Positions 31,783 to 39,476 of a DNA stretch of 64,000 nt are shown piece after piece. The stretch is from RGIG8709 sp045575975. Its GTDB lineage: Bacteria; Bacillota; Clostridia; Monoglobales; Monoglobaceae. The notes beneath the pieces are model-generated. The model was given only the letters and a program-made list of their open reading frames with translations, made no database searches and was not told where the DNA came from. The DNA lies in contig JAZNFO010000034.1 of NCBI GenBank assembly GCA_045575975.1, positions 1 to 64,000 of the forward strand, written 5' to 3'. Within the stretch, counting starts at the first letter, position 1. Each line of letters opens with the position of its first letter. Position numbers and translations under genes: made by a program.

Positions 31783-32853
31783 ATGAAAGACAAGAAATAT
31801 TTAATTATATATAAGGAAATAAAGAATAAGATTTTGTCGGGGGAATATGAGGAGGGGATGCACCTTCCCTCAAAAAGAGTTCTGGCTGACAAAATGGGGG
31901 TTAGTGTTATAACCACAGAGAAAGCATATAATATGCTTCTTGACGAGGGATATATATCTGCAAGAGAGCGGAGAGGGTATTTTGTTTCAAAGCTTGTGCC
32001 TCTTGGCGGTGCAAACAAAAAGTCTCAGATTATAAAATATCTTGACGAAACCGAGGAAGCCGAGGAAAGGGAAGATTTTGAATACTCCCTTTGGTTCAAG
32101 ACCATAAGGAAGGTTATTTCGGAAAAGGGGGAGAAGCTTTTTTCAAAGTCTCCGGGCAGAGGGGTAGCAAGGCTTAGAAATGCAATTGCCGGCTATCTTT
32201 TAAGATACAGAGGTATGGTGGCGCAGCCGGAGAGAATAATAATCGGCTCGGGAGCGGAACAGCTTTATGAAATGGTTGTGAAAATTCTGGGAAGAGATAA
32301 GCTCTATGGGATTGAAGACCCATCATATCCGCAGATAGAAACGGTTTACCGTGGTGAGGGGGCAAGGATAAAAAAGCTTAAGCTCTTAAAAGACGGCATA
32401 GAAAAAAGTGAGCTTTTAAAAAGCCGTGTTGATGTTCTCCATGTAACTCCTTTTAAAAGCTTTCCCACAGAGGCAACAACAACTGCATCGAAGAAAAGGG
32501 AATATTTAAGCTGGGCAGAGAAAAATGGTGCCTATATTGTGGAGGATGATTTCAACAGCGAATTTTTTATTCCCGGTCAGCCGGTGGAAACTCTTTATTC
32601 TCTTGACGGCAAGGAAAAGGTTATTTATATTAACACCTTTTCAAAAAGCCTTTCCCCCTCAATGAGAATAGGTTATATGATACTTCCTGAGCATCTTTCT
32701 GAGTCTTATGAAGAAAAACTTGGAAAGCTTTCCTGCTCCGTGCCTGTTCTTGACCAGTATGTGCTGGCGGAGTTTATTGAAAGCGGAAGCTTTGAAAGAC
32801 ACCTTAATAGAAGCCGAAAGAGAGCTGTACGAACTCCAATTTTTAAAGGCTGA
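31783..32853 (+). pseudogene. MocR/PdxR-type regulator, C-terminus cut by element A
   Basis: 356 codons. GntR winged helix (1-70: LPSKRVLADKMGVSVITTEKAY region) joined to a fold-type-I aminotransferase-like domain with YGIEDPSYPQIETVY, EDDFNSEF and the PLP-Lys stretch YINTFSKSLSPSMRIGYM. It should activate or repress pdxK according to PLP. The protein follows the family to FIESGSFERHLNR, then enters element A copy 8 (SRKRAVRTPIFKG) and stops. About 70-90 residues of the small subdomain are missing, and nothing resembling them follows the element. The head and PLP site are intact, so a partly active protein is possible. The only good ribosome site (AAGGAG) is 17 nt before the ATG. Confidence 0.8.
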
Positions 32854-32972
32854 TTTTCGCTTTGACTTTGTTAAAATACTCGGCAATCCACAAAGGATTA
32901 CCTGCGTTTTTGCCTTGTCAAAACAAAAATCATCTCTCTAAAAATCAGGTTAGCACAACTCTCATTCGGCTT
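32811..32972 (+). repeat. Element A copy 8
   Basis: 162 bp with ends AAGCCGAA and TTCGGCTT; the central hairpin is at 32882. It overlaps the 3' end of the regulator gene and supplies its stop. Confidence 0.88.
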
Positions 32973-32987
32973 GAGACGCCAAATGCG

Positions 32988-33197
32988 AAAATAAAAGGAA
33001 CTGTTTAAAAACTAAGGTTATAAACAGTTCCACTAGAAAACCTTTGTAGTCAATGCTATATTTCATATAACCAGATAACTACAATTATATTTTATGCAAT
33101 ACAGAAAAAATATGAGAGTATGTTTTTACACATACTCTCTTGAAAAGTCTCTTAATGGAGACCAATGTCTGATAAACAGACTAGATAACTTTTTCGT
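32988..33197 (-). ncRNA. Candidate structured small RNA (about 210 nt)
   Basis: On the - strand an extended -10 box TGTTATAAT (TATAAT at 33204-33209) precedes a run of hairpins: GTCTG-TTTAT-CAGAC, GTCTC-CATTAA-GAGAC, GAGAGTATGT-N6-ACATACTCTC, and a long stem TTGTAGT...ACTACAA with an inner GTTATAT-GAA-ATATAGC. It ends in a terminator, GGAACTGTTTA...TAAACAGTTCC plus TTTTATTTT (32988-33031). No ORF of note lies inside. It does not look like tmRNA, SRP, RNase P or a known riboswitch that I can recall. Function unknown. Confidence 0.45.
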
Positions 33198-33239
33198 GTT
33201 TATATTATAACACGACTGCTCAAAAAAATCAGGCATTTT

Positions 33240-33350
33240 TTATAAATCCAGTTGTTTTTTAATAAAATTTGTTATTTCTTTGTAGTTTTGTGATGAAAAG
33301 ATGTCAGCAATTTTTTCAAAAATTTCATCCAACTCTATATGTATTTTCAT
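33240..33350 (-). CDS. 36-aa small protein
   Basis: ATG at 33350 with AAAGGAG 8 nt upstream. The peptide is MKIHIELDEIFEKIAD, IFSSQNYKEITNF, IKKQLDL: amphipathic, helical and charged, with no membrane segment. It is too short for most gene callers. It ends about 30 bp before the -10 box of the candidate RNA on the same strand. No family recognised. The good ribosome site is the main support. Confidence 0.5.
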   Translation of the reverse strand: MKIHIELDEIFEKIADIFSSQNYKEITNFIKKQLDL

Positions 33351-33436
33351 TTAAATGCTCCTTTATATAAATGGTAATTAATTATATCATATAACTTTGT
33401 GGTTGTAAATATATTCTGTATGAATAAAAGAATACC

Positions 33437-33474
33437 AAAACACCTCATTGAATAAACATATTCAAAGAGGTGTT
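33437..33474 (+). promoter_or_regulatory. Terminator-like hairpin covering the dacF ribosome site
   Basis: AAAACACCTC pairs with GAGGTGTTTT (10 bp) and, inside after an A-A mismatch, TTGAATA with TATTCAA. The 3' arm contains AGAGGTG, the ribosome site, and runs into TTTTT and the ATG at 33478. As RNA it would block initiation or end transcription just before the gene. Confidence 0.7.
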
Positions 33475-33477
33475 TTT

Positions 33478-34587
33478 ATGTTCGCAAAAAGATGTCTTTT
33501 ACTTATGCTTTGCTTTCTTACAATAAATATATATGCTTACAACGAGCCTGCCCCCTGCTCTGCCGTGTCGGCTGTGGTTATGGAAAGAACCACGGGTGCG
33601 GTTTTATATGAAAAGAATATGACAAAACCCCTGGGAATGGCAAGCACAACCAAGATAATGACCGCAATTTGTGCCATTGAACACGGAGATTTGGAAAGTG
33701 TTGTCACGGTCTCGCCTAAAGCCTCAAGGGTGGAGGGTTCGTCTATGTATCTTGAGGCAGGGGAGAAGATAAAGCTCTCAGAGCTTGTTAAGGGCTTGAT
33801 GCTTGTTTCGGGAAACGATGCGGCAACGGCTATCTCCGAGGGGGTATCTGGGAGCGAGGAGGCTTTCGTTCTATTAATGAATATGAAAGCAGGTGAAATC
33901 GGAGTGAAGAAAACCCTTTTTCAAAATCCCCACGGGCTTTATGACGAAAAGCACTTCACAACCGCCTATGATTTGGGGAAAATAACCGCCTATGCAATGA
34001 ATAATGAAAAGTTCCGTGAAATTGTATCCCGGAAAAGTGCGGTGGTGTTTTCAGAAGACGGCAGACGGCACACATTGACAAACCACAACAAGCTCCTTTC
34101 AATGTATGAGGGGTGTGTGGGGGTGAAAACGGGGTTCACCAAGAAAACAGGCAGATGCCTTGTGACCTCGGCAGAAAGGAACGGTCTTTCCCTTGTGTGC
34201 GTGACCTTAAATGACGGGGATGACTGGCGTGACCACCAAAGCCTTTTTGATAAAGCCTTTTTGGAATATGAGTCGGTGAAAATATTAGAAAAAGGACAAA
34301 AAGTAACCACCGCCAAGGTTAAAGGGGGAGACAAGAAAAAAATTCCCCTTGTGGCAGGTGCAGATGTGTGCGTTCCCGTGAAAAAAGGGGAAAAGGTGAA
34401 AATTGACCTAAGGTGGGATGATAATATAAGCTTTTCTGCTCCATTTAAAAAGGAAGATATAGGGATAGAGGCAGAAATTTTAGTGGGCGGAAAGCCTATA
34501 GGCAAAATAACCCTTTGTGCCTCGGAGGGAGCGGAAGAAAAAGCAGAAAGCAAAAAAGGAATATTTAAAAAATGGTTTAAAAAATAA
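33478..34587 (+). CDS. dacF: D-alanyl-D-alanine carboxypeptidase (DacF/PBP5 type)
   Basis: 369 aa from ATG 33478 (an ATG ten codons earlier lies inside the hairpin). Signal peptide at about 1-20. Peptidase S11 domain with SxxK as STTK (about 52-55), SxN as SGN (about 108) and KTG as VKTGFT (about 210-214). PBP5-like C-terminal domain from about 265 and a basic C-terminal helix (KKGIFKKWFKK), a likely membrane anchor. It trims the terminal D-Ala of peptidoglycan stem peptides, in vegetative cells or during spore cortex formation. Both terminator-like leader and missing obvious promoter are odd. Confidence 0.93.
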   Translation: MFAKRCLLLMLCFLTINIYAYNEPAPCSAVSAVVMERTTGAVLYEKNMTKPLGMASTTKIMTAICAIEHGDLESVVTVSPKASRVEGSSMYLEAGEKIKLSELVKGLMLVSGNDAATAISEGVSGSEEAFVLLMNMKAGEIGVKKTLFQNPHGLYDEKHFTTAYDLGKITAYAMNNEKFREIVSRKSAVVFSEDGRRHTLTNHNKLLSMYEGCVGVKTGFTKKTGRCLVTSAERNGLSLVCVTLNDGDDWRDHQSLFDKAFLEYESVKILEKGQKVTTAKVKGGDKKKIPLVAGADVCVPVKKGEKVKIDLRWDDNISFSAPFKKEDIGIEAEILVGGKPIGKITLCASEGAEEKAESKKGIFKKWFKK

Positions 34588-34628
34588 AATTTTGCATATA
34601 ATATAAATGCAATTTGCATTACATCAGC

Positions 34629-34657
34629 TTGACAATAGCGTTTAAATATGATACAAT
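34629..34657 (+). promoter_or_regulatory. Promoter of TA pair 2
   Basis: TTGACA (34629-34634), a 17-bp spacer and TACAAT (34652-34657), the same -35/-10 hexamers as TA pair 1. Confidence 0.7.
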
Positions 34658-34688
34658 TACTACACAGAGAAGAAAAGGAGTGATATAA

Positions 34689-34964
34689 ATGGCAGGAACT
34701 TCAAATGTAAGCTTTCGTATAGACAGTGATTTAAAGATGCAGGCAGACAGCCTTTTTGCAAGCCTTGGAATGAATATGACCACGGCATTTAATGTGTTTT
34801 TGCGTCAGGCGGTGAGAGAGGGCAGTATTCCTTTTAATATAACTGTTAACACTCCCAATGCAGAAACTGTTGCCGCTATTTTAGAGGCAGAGCAAATGAA
34901 AAATAATCCTCGCATAAAAAAGTATTCTGATGTTGAAGAGGCTCTTAAGGAGCTGAAATTGTGA
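34689..34964 (+). CDS. RelB/DinJ family antitoxin (TA pair 2)
   Basis: 91 aa, AAAAGGAG 9 nt upstream. Ribbon-helix-helix: SNVSFRIDSDLKMQADSLF then MNMTTAFNVFLRQAVREG; C-terminal acidic tail VEEALKELKL. The TGA overlaps the toxin GTG by 4 nt. Structure and size match pair 1 and 3 antitoxins, but the sequences are clearly diverged. Confidence 0.9.
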   Translation: MAGTSNVSFRIDSDLKMQADSLFASLGMNMTTAFNVFLRQAVREGSIPFNITVNTPNAETVAAILEAEQMKNNPRIKKYSDVEEALKELKL

Positions 34965-35236
34965 GAGATATTATATGGACATCAAAATTCAAAAAAGATT
35001 ATAAATTGGCTATGAAGAGAAACCTTGATATAAATCTTCTTGATGATGTGATCCGTATTCTCGCATCAGGCGAAAGTCTTCCTGAAAAATACAATGACCA
35101 TCAGCTTGGAGGAAATTTTAAAGGCTACAGGGAGTGCCATATTCAGCCCGACTGGCTGTTGGTTTATTCCATTGAGGATAATGACCTTTTTCTGGTTCTA
35201 ACAAGAACGGGGACACATAGCGATATTTTCGGATAA
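34961..35236 (+). CDS. YafQ family toxin (TA pair 2)
   Basis: 91 aa with GTG start coupled to the antitoxin stop. Active-site residues kept: YNDHQL, ECHIQPDWLLVY and the C-terminal GTHSDIF. Ribosome-dependent mRNA interferase. It lies between dacF and rpoB, where rplJ-rplL would be expected in many bacteria. Confidence 0.92.
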   Translation: MRDIIWTSKFKKDYKLAMKRNLDINLLDDVIRILASGESLPEKYNDHQLGGNFKGYRECHIQPDWLLVYSIEDNDLFLVLTRTGTHSDIFG

Positions 35237-35294
35237 AAAGGCACTTTTTTGAGAAATTTCAGCATAATCCCAAAAAATCTGCAAAAACTTAATA

Positions 35295-35341
35295 AAAAAA
35301 ATCCCCCATCTATTGACAAGGGGATTTTTTTATGTTATAAT
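35295..35341 (+). promoter_or_regulatory. rpoB promoter built into a terminator
   Basis: AAAAAAATCCCC (35295-35306) pairs perfectly with GGGGATTTTTTT (35320-35331), a terminator for the TA pair. The -35 TTGACA (35313-35318) lies in its loop, the 17-bp spacer is the terminator's 3' arm, and TATAAT follows at 35336-35341. Confidence 0.85.
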
Positions 35342-35594
35342 ACTTATCTGTTTATAGTGCAGATTTTCGCTTTTTTTCATTTTTAAAAAGCAATTTTTGT
35401 TGTAATATTAGGGGTTTTAAGGTATCGCCTTGTTTCTTATTTTAACACAATTGCACAAAAATTGCAACACATATGAAAAAAATTTTTTATGGAAGTTTTT
35501 TGAAAAAAATTATACATAAATTAATATGCACAAGCTTTGAAAAAAACAATGGGGCAAAAGCCCCCTCAAATATTACGGAGAGGTGATTGATTTT
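35342..35594 (+). promoter_or_regulatory. Long AT-rich rpoB leader
   Basis: About 245 nt of untranslated leader between the promoter and rpoB. It is very AT-rich with short hairpins (TTGCA/TGCAA near 35451-35470; GGGGC-AAAA-GCCCC at 35551-35564, which could act in attenuation). No ORF with a ribosome site and no recognised riboswitch were seen. Confidence 0.5.
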
Positions 35595-38500
35595 ATGGTA
35601 CATCCGGTGAAACTTGGTAAGAACACCAGAATGAGCTACGGTAAAATTCGTGAGGTTATTGAAATGCCAAACCTTATCGAAATTCAGAAAAACTCATACG
35701 AGTGGTTTTTGAAGGAAGGATTAAAAGAGGTATTTCACGACATATCTCCTATTGCTGATTACTCAGGAAATCTTATTTTGGAGTTTATAGACTATCGTCT
35801 TGACAAAGAGCCAAAATATGATATTGAGGAGTGCAAGGAAAGAGATGCAACCTATGCAGCCCCCTTAAGAGTTAAGGTTCAGCTTGTAAACAGCGATACC
35901 GGTGAGGTTAAGGAGCAGGAAATCTTTATGGGTGATTTCCCGATTATGACCCCCTCCGGAACATTTATTATAAACGGAGCTGAGCGTGTTATCGTAAGTC
36001 AGCTTGTCCGTGCCCCAAGCGTATATTATAAGGAAGAATTTGACAAAACAGGTAAAAAGCTGTTCACATCTCAGGTTATTCCAAACAGGGGTGCATGGCT
36101 TGAATACGAAACCGACAGCAACGACATATTCTATGTAAGAATTGACAGAAACAGAAAAATCCCCGTAACTGTCTTAATCCGTGCCCTTGGCTTTGGCACA
36201 GACCAGGAAATCAGGGATTTGTTCGGCAATGATGAAAGACTTGAAAAGACCTTTGAAAAGGATGTTTCAAAAACAACCGAAGAAGGTCTCATTGAAGTGT
36301 ATAAAAGACTTCGTCCGGGCGAACCGCCAACAGTTGAAAGTGCGCAGTCGCTTCTCACCAATATGTTCTTTGACCCAAGAAGATATGACCTTGCAAGAGT
36401 GGGAAGATTTAAGTTCAACAAAAAGCTTCGACTTGATGCAAGATGTGCAGGCTGCATTGCAGCTGAAACTGTAACAGATAAGGAAACAGGTGAAATTATT
36501 GTTGCAGAGGGCGAAAAGATAACAAAGGAAATGACCTATGCTATGGAAAAGGCAGGCATTTTCAACATCACAGTTAAATCACTTGACGATTTAAAGACCA
36601 CCAAGATTATTGCAAACGGAATGGTGGATATAAATAATCTTTTAGACCTTAGCTACGATGCTAAGGAATATGGTATAAACGAGCTTGTTCGCTACAGTGT
36701 TTTAAAGGGTATTCTTGAAGAACATCCTGACACAGAAAGCGAAGAGTTTAAAAATGCTCTTTTTGAAAACAGAGATACCCTTATTCCAAGACATATATTA
36801 ATAGATGATATTATCGCATCTATTGCATATATCGGGAACCTTTCTGCAGGCATAGGCACAACAGACGATATTGACCACCTTGGAAACAGAAGACTCAGAA
36901 GTGTTGGCGAGCTTTTGCAGAATCAGTTCAGAATCGGTCTTGCGAGAATGGAAAGAGTTGTCCGTGAGAGAATGACAGTTCAGGATCTTGATGTTATCAC
37001 TCCACAGACACTTATCAATATAAGACCTGTAACCTCTGCGGTTAAGGAGTTCTTTGGTTCATCACAGCTTTCACAGTTTATGGACCAGATTAACCCACTT
37101 GGCGAGCTTACTCACAAGAGAAGATTATCAGCCCTTGGCCCTGGCGGTCTTTCAAGAGAAAGAGCGGGCTTTGAGGTGCGAGATGTTCACCACTCACATT
37201 ATGGCCGTATGTGTCCTATTGAAACACCTGAAGGTCCGAACATCGGTCTTATCAACTCACTGAGCGGTTTTGCAAAGGTTAATGAATATGGTTTTATTGA
37301 AGCACCTTACCGTAAGGTTGACAAAGAAACAGGTACAGTTACAGATATAGTTGAATATATGACAGCCGACACAGAAGATGGATTCTATATTGCACAGGCA
37401 AATGAACAGCTTGATGATGAAAACAGATTCGTCTCCAAGAAGGTTGTTACAAGATATAAGGATGAATTTTTAGAAGTTTCTGCCGAGCCGGGAAAATGTA
37501 AGGTTGACTATATGGATGTTTCCCCAAGACAGGTAACATCAATTGCGACTGCGATGATTCCGTTCCTTGAAAACGACGATGCTAACCGTGCCCTCATGGG
37601 TTCAAACATGCAGCGTCAGGCAGTTCCGCTTCTGGTTCCTGAATCACCGATTATCGGAACAGGTATGGAATATAAGGCAGCCTGCGACTCAGGTGTGTGT
37701 GTTCTTGCTAAAAATGCCGGAGTTGTAACAAAGGTATCTGCAAAGGCTATTGAAGTTAAAACTGACGAAGGTCAGACAGATAAATACAGATTAATAAAAT
37801 TCACCCGTTCAAACCAGGGTATGTGCATAAACCAGAGACCTATTGTTGAAGAGGGCGAAAGAGTTGAAAAAGGCGATATTATTGCCGACGGTCCTTCAAC
37901 AAAGAACGGTGAAATCGGTCTCGGAAGAAACATTCTCATCGGCTTTATGACCTGGGAAGGTTATAACTACGAGGATGCTATGCTTGTTAACGAGAGACTT
38001 GTTAAGGAAGATGTTTTAACATCTATCCATATTGAAGAATACGAAATCGAGTCAAGAGACACAAAGCTTGGCCCTGAAGAAATCACAAGAGATATCCCGA
38101 ATGTTGGCGAGGATTCATTAAAAGATCTTGACGAACAGGGTATTATCCGAATCGGTGCAGAGGTTGAAAGCGGCGACATTTTAGTTGGTAAGGTAACACC
38201 AAAGGGTGAAACTGAGCTTTCAGCAGAAGAAAGACTTCTCCGTGCAATCTTCGGCGAAAAGGCAAGAGAGGTCAGAGATACATCTCTCAGAGTTCCTCAC
38301 GGAGAATACGGAATCATTGTTGATGTTAAAGTATTCACAAGAGAAAACGGAGACGAATTACCTCCGGGTGTAAATAAAATCGTTCGCTGTTATATTGCAC
38401 AGAAGAGAAAAATCTCTGTGGGCGATAAGATGGCGGGCCGTCACGGAAACAAGGGTGTTATTTCAAGGATTCTCCCTGAAGAGGATATGCCGTTCTTACC

Positions 38501-39395
38501 GGACGGAACACCGCTTCAGATTGTTCTTAATCCTCTGGGCGTTCCTTCCCGTATGAATATCGGTCAGGTTCTTGAGGTGCATCTTGGATATGCGGCTAAA
38601 AAGCTTGGCTGGAAGGTTGCAACCCCCGTATTTGACGGTGCAAACGAAGAAGATATTATGGATGCTTTGGAAGAAGCAGGCTATTCAAGAGACGGTAAAA
38701 CTGTTCTCTACGACGGCAGAACAGGTGATGCTTTCGACAACAGAGTTACGGTTGGTTATATGCATATGTTAAAGCTTGCCCACTTGGTTGACGATAAAAT
38801 CCATGCCCGTTCAACAGGTCCTTATTCACTTGTTACTCAGCAGCCACTGGGTGGTAAAGCTCAGTTCGGCGGACAGAGATTCGGGGAAATGGAAGTTTGG
38901 GCACTTGAGGCATATGGTGCAGCTTACACCTTACAGGAAATTATGACGGTTAAATCCGATGATGTTGTGGGTCGTGTTAAGACCTACGAGGCTATAGTTA
39001 AAGGGGAAAACATTCCGACACCGGGTGTTCCGGAATCATTCAAGGTTCTTATCAAGGAGCTTCAGAGCCTTGCTCTTGACATTAAGGTTCTTGATGAAAA
39101 GGGAGAAGAAATTATTCTTCGTGAATCAGTTGATGATGAATTTGAAGATGCAAAGAATGTTGATCCGCAGGAAAAATTTGAAGAGGGCGAAACACCAAAC
39201 ACCTTCAATTTTGATCCTGACAGCGATGAAGAATTTGAAGACGATATCTTTGGCGATGACGATGATTTCTTCAGCGACAAGGATATGCCTGATGATGCTT
39301 TCTTTGCGGCAGACCTTGATGATATCGAAGAGCTTCCTTTAGAAGTTTTAGACGAAGGATTTGAGGATGAAGATGGCTATGATGATAATTTTTAA
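35595..39395 (+). CDS. rpoB: RNA polymerase beta subunit
   Basis: 1266 aa from ATG 35595, with GGAGAGGTG about 10 nt upstream; a GTG at 35583 overlaps that site. Standard landmarks: LIEIQKNSYEWFL, the rifampicin region SSQLSQFMDQINPLGELTHKRRLSALGPGG (His form of the 526 position, rifampicin-sensitive type), RMCPIETPEGPNIGLI, the GDKMAGRHGNKG catalytic-core motif and GGKAQFGGQRFGEMEVWALEAYG. The C-terminal tail from about 1175 is a long acidic Asp/Glu stretch, unusual in composition but seen in some Clostridia. Not preceded by rplJL. Confidence 0.98.
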   Translation: MVHPVKLGKNTRMSYGKIREVIEMPNLIEIQKNSYEWFLKEGLKEVFHDISPIADYSGNLILEFIDYRLDKEPKYDIEECKERDATYAAPLRVKVQLVNSDTGEVKEQEIFMGDFPIMTPSGTFIINGAERVIVSQLVRAPSVYYKEEFDKTGKKLFTSQVIPNRGAWLEYETDSNDIFYVRIDRNRKIPVTVLIRALGFGTDQEIRDLFGNDERLEKTFEKDVSKTTEEGLIEVYKRLRPGEPPTVESAQSLLTNMFFDPRRYDLARVGRFKFNKKLRLDARCAGCIAAETVTDKETGEIIVAEGEKITKEMTYAMEKAGIFNITVKSLDDLKTTKIIANGMVDINNLLDLSYDAKEYGINELVRYSVLKGILEEHPDTESEEFKNALFENRDTLIPRHILIDDIIASIAYIGNLSAGIGTTDDIDHLGNRRLRSVGELLQNQFRIGLARMERVVRERMTVQDLDVITPQTLINIRPVTSAVKEFFGSSQLSQFMDQINPLGELTHKRRLSALGPGGLSRERAGFEVRDVHHSHYGRMCPIETPEGPNIGLINSLSGFAKVNEYGFIEAPYRKVDKETGTVTDIVEYMTADTEDGFYIAQANEQLDDENRFVSKKVVTRYKDEFLEVSAEPGKCKVDYMDVSPRQVTSIATAMIPFLENDDANRALMGSNMQRQAVPLLVPESPIIGTGMEYKAACDSGVCVLAKNAGVVTKVSAKAIEVKTDEGQTDKYRLIKFTRSNQGMCINQRPIVEEGERVEKGDIIADGPSTKNGEIGLGRNILIGFMTWEGYNYEDAMLVNERLVKEDVLTSIHIEEYEIESRDTKLGPEEITRDIPNVGEDSLKDLDEQGIIRIGAEVESGDILVGKVTPKGETELSAEERLLRAIFGEKAREVRDTSLRVPHGEYGIIVDVKVFTRENGDELPPGVNKIVRCYIAQKRKISVGDKMAGRHGNKGVISRILPEEDMPFLPDGTPLQIVLNPLGVPSRMNIGQVLEVHLGYAAKKLGWKVATPVFDGANEEDIMDALEEAGYSRDGKTVLYDGRTGDAFDNRVTVGYMHMLKLAHLVDDKIHARSTGPYSLVTQQPLGGKAQFGGQRFGEMEVWALEAYGAAYTLQEIMTVKSDDVVGRVKTYEAIVKGENIPTPGVPESFKVLIKELQSLALDIKVLDEKGEEIILRESVDDEFEDAKNVDPQEKFEEGETPNTFNFDPDSDEEFEDDIFGDDDDFFSDKDMPDDAFFAADLDDIEELPLEVLDEGFEDEDGYDDNF

Positions 39396-39476
39396 AGCCA
39401 AATTCGGTAAAGTAGAAAATCACAGCTCACAGTGAGAAAATCAAAAAATATGTGAGCAGAAAGTCGAGTGTTCGTT

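Noticed and set aside
1..32972. CRISPR-like regular spacing of a repeat
   Set aside because: Element A copies are 3-9 kb apart, 160 bp long and at gene ends, with no spacers or cas genes.
32988..33197. 6S RNA, tmRNA or tracrRNA identity for the structured RNA
   Set aside because: It lacks the single long rod with central bubble of 6S, the tRNA-like ends of tmRNA, and any cas9 or repeat array nearby.
34601..34626. Possible terminator made of TGCAT/ATGCA repeats after dacF
   Set aside because: The arms are short, AT-rich and ambiguous, with no T-run; not strong enough to list.
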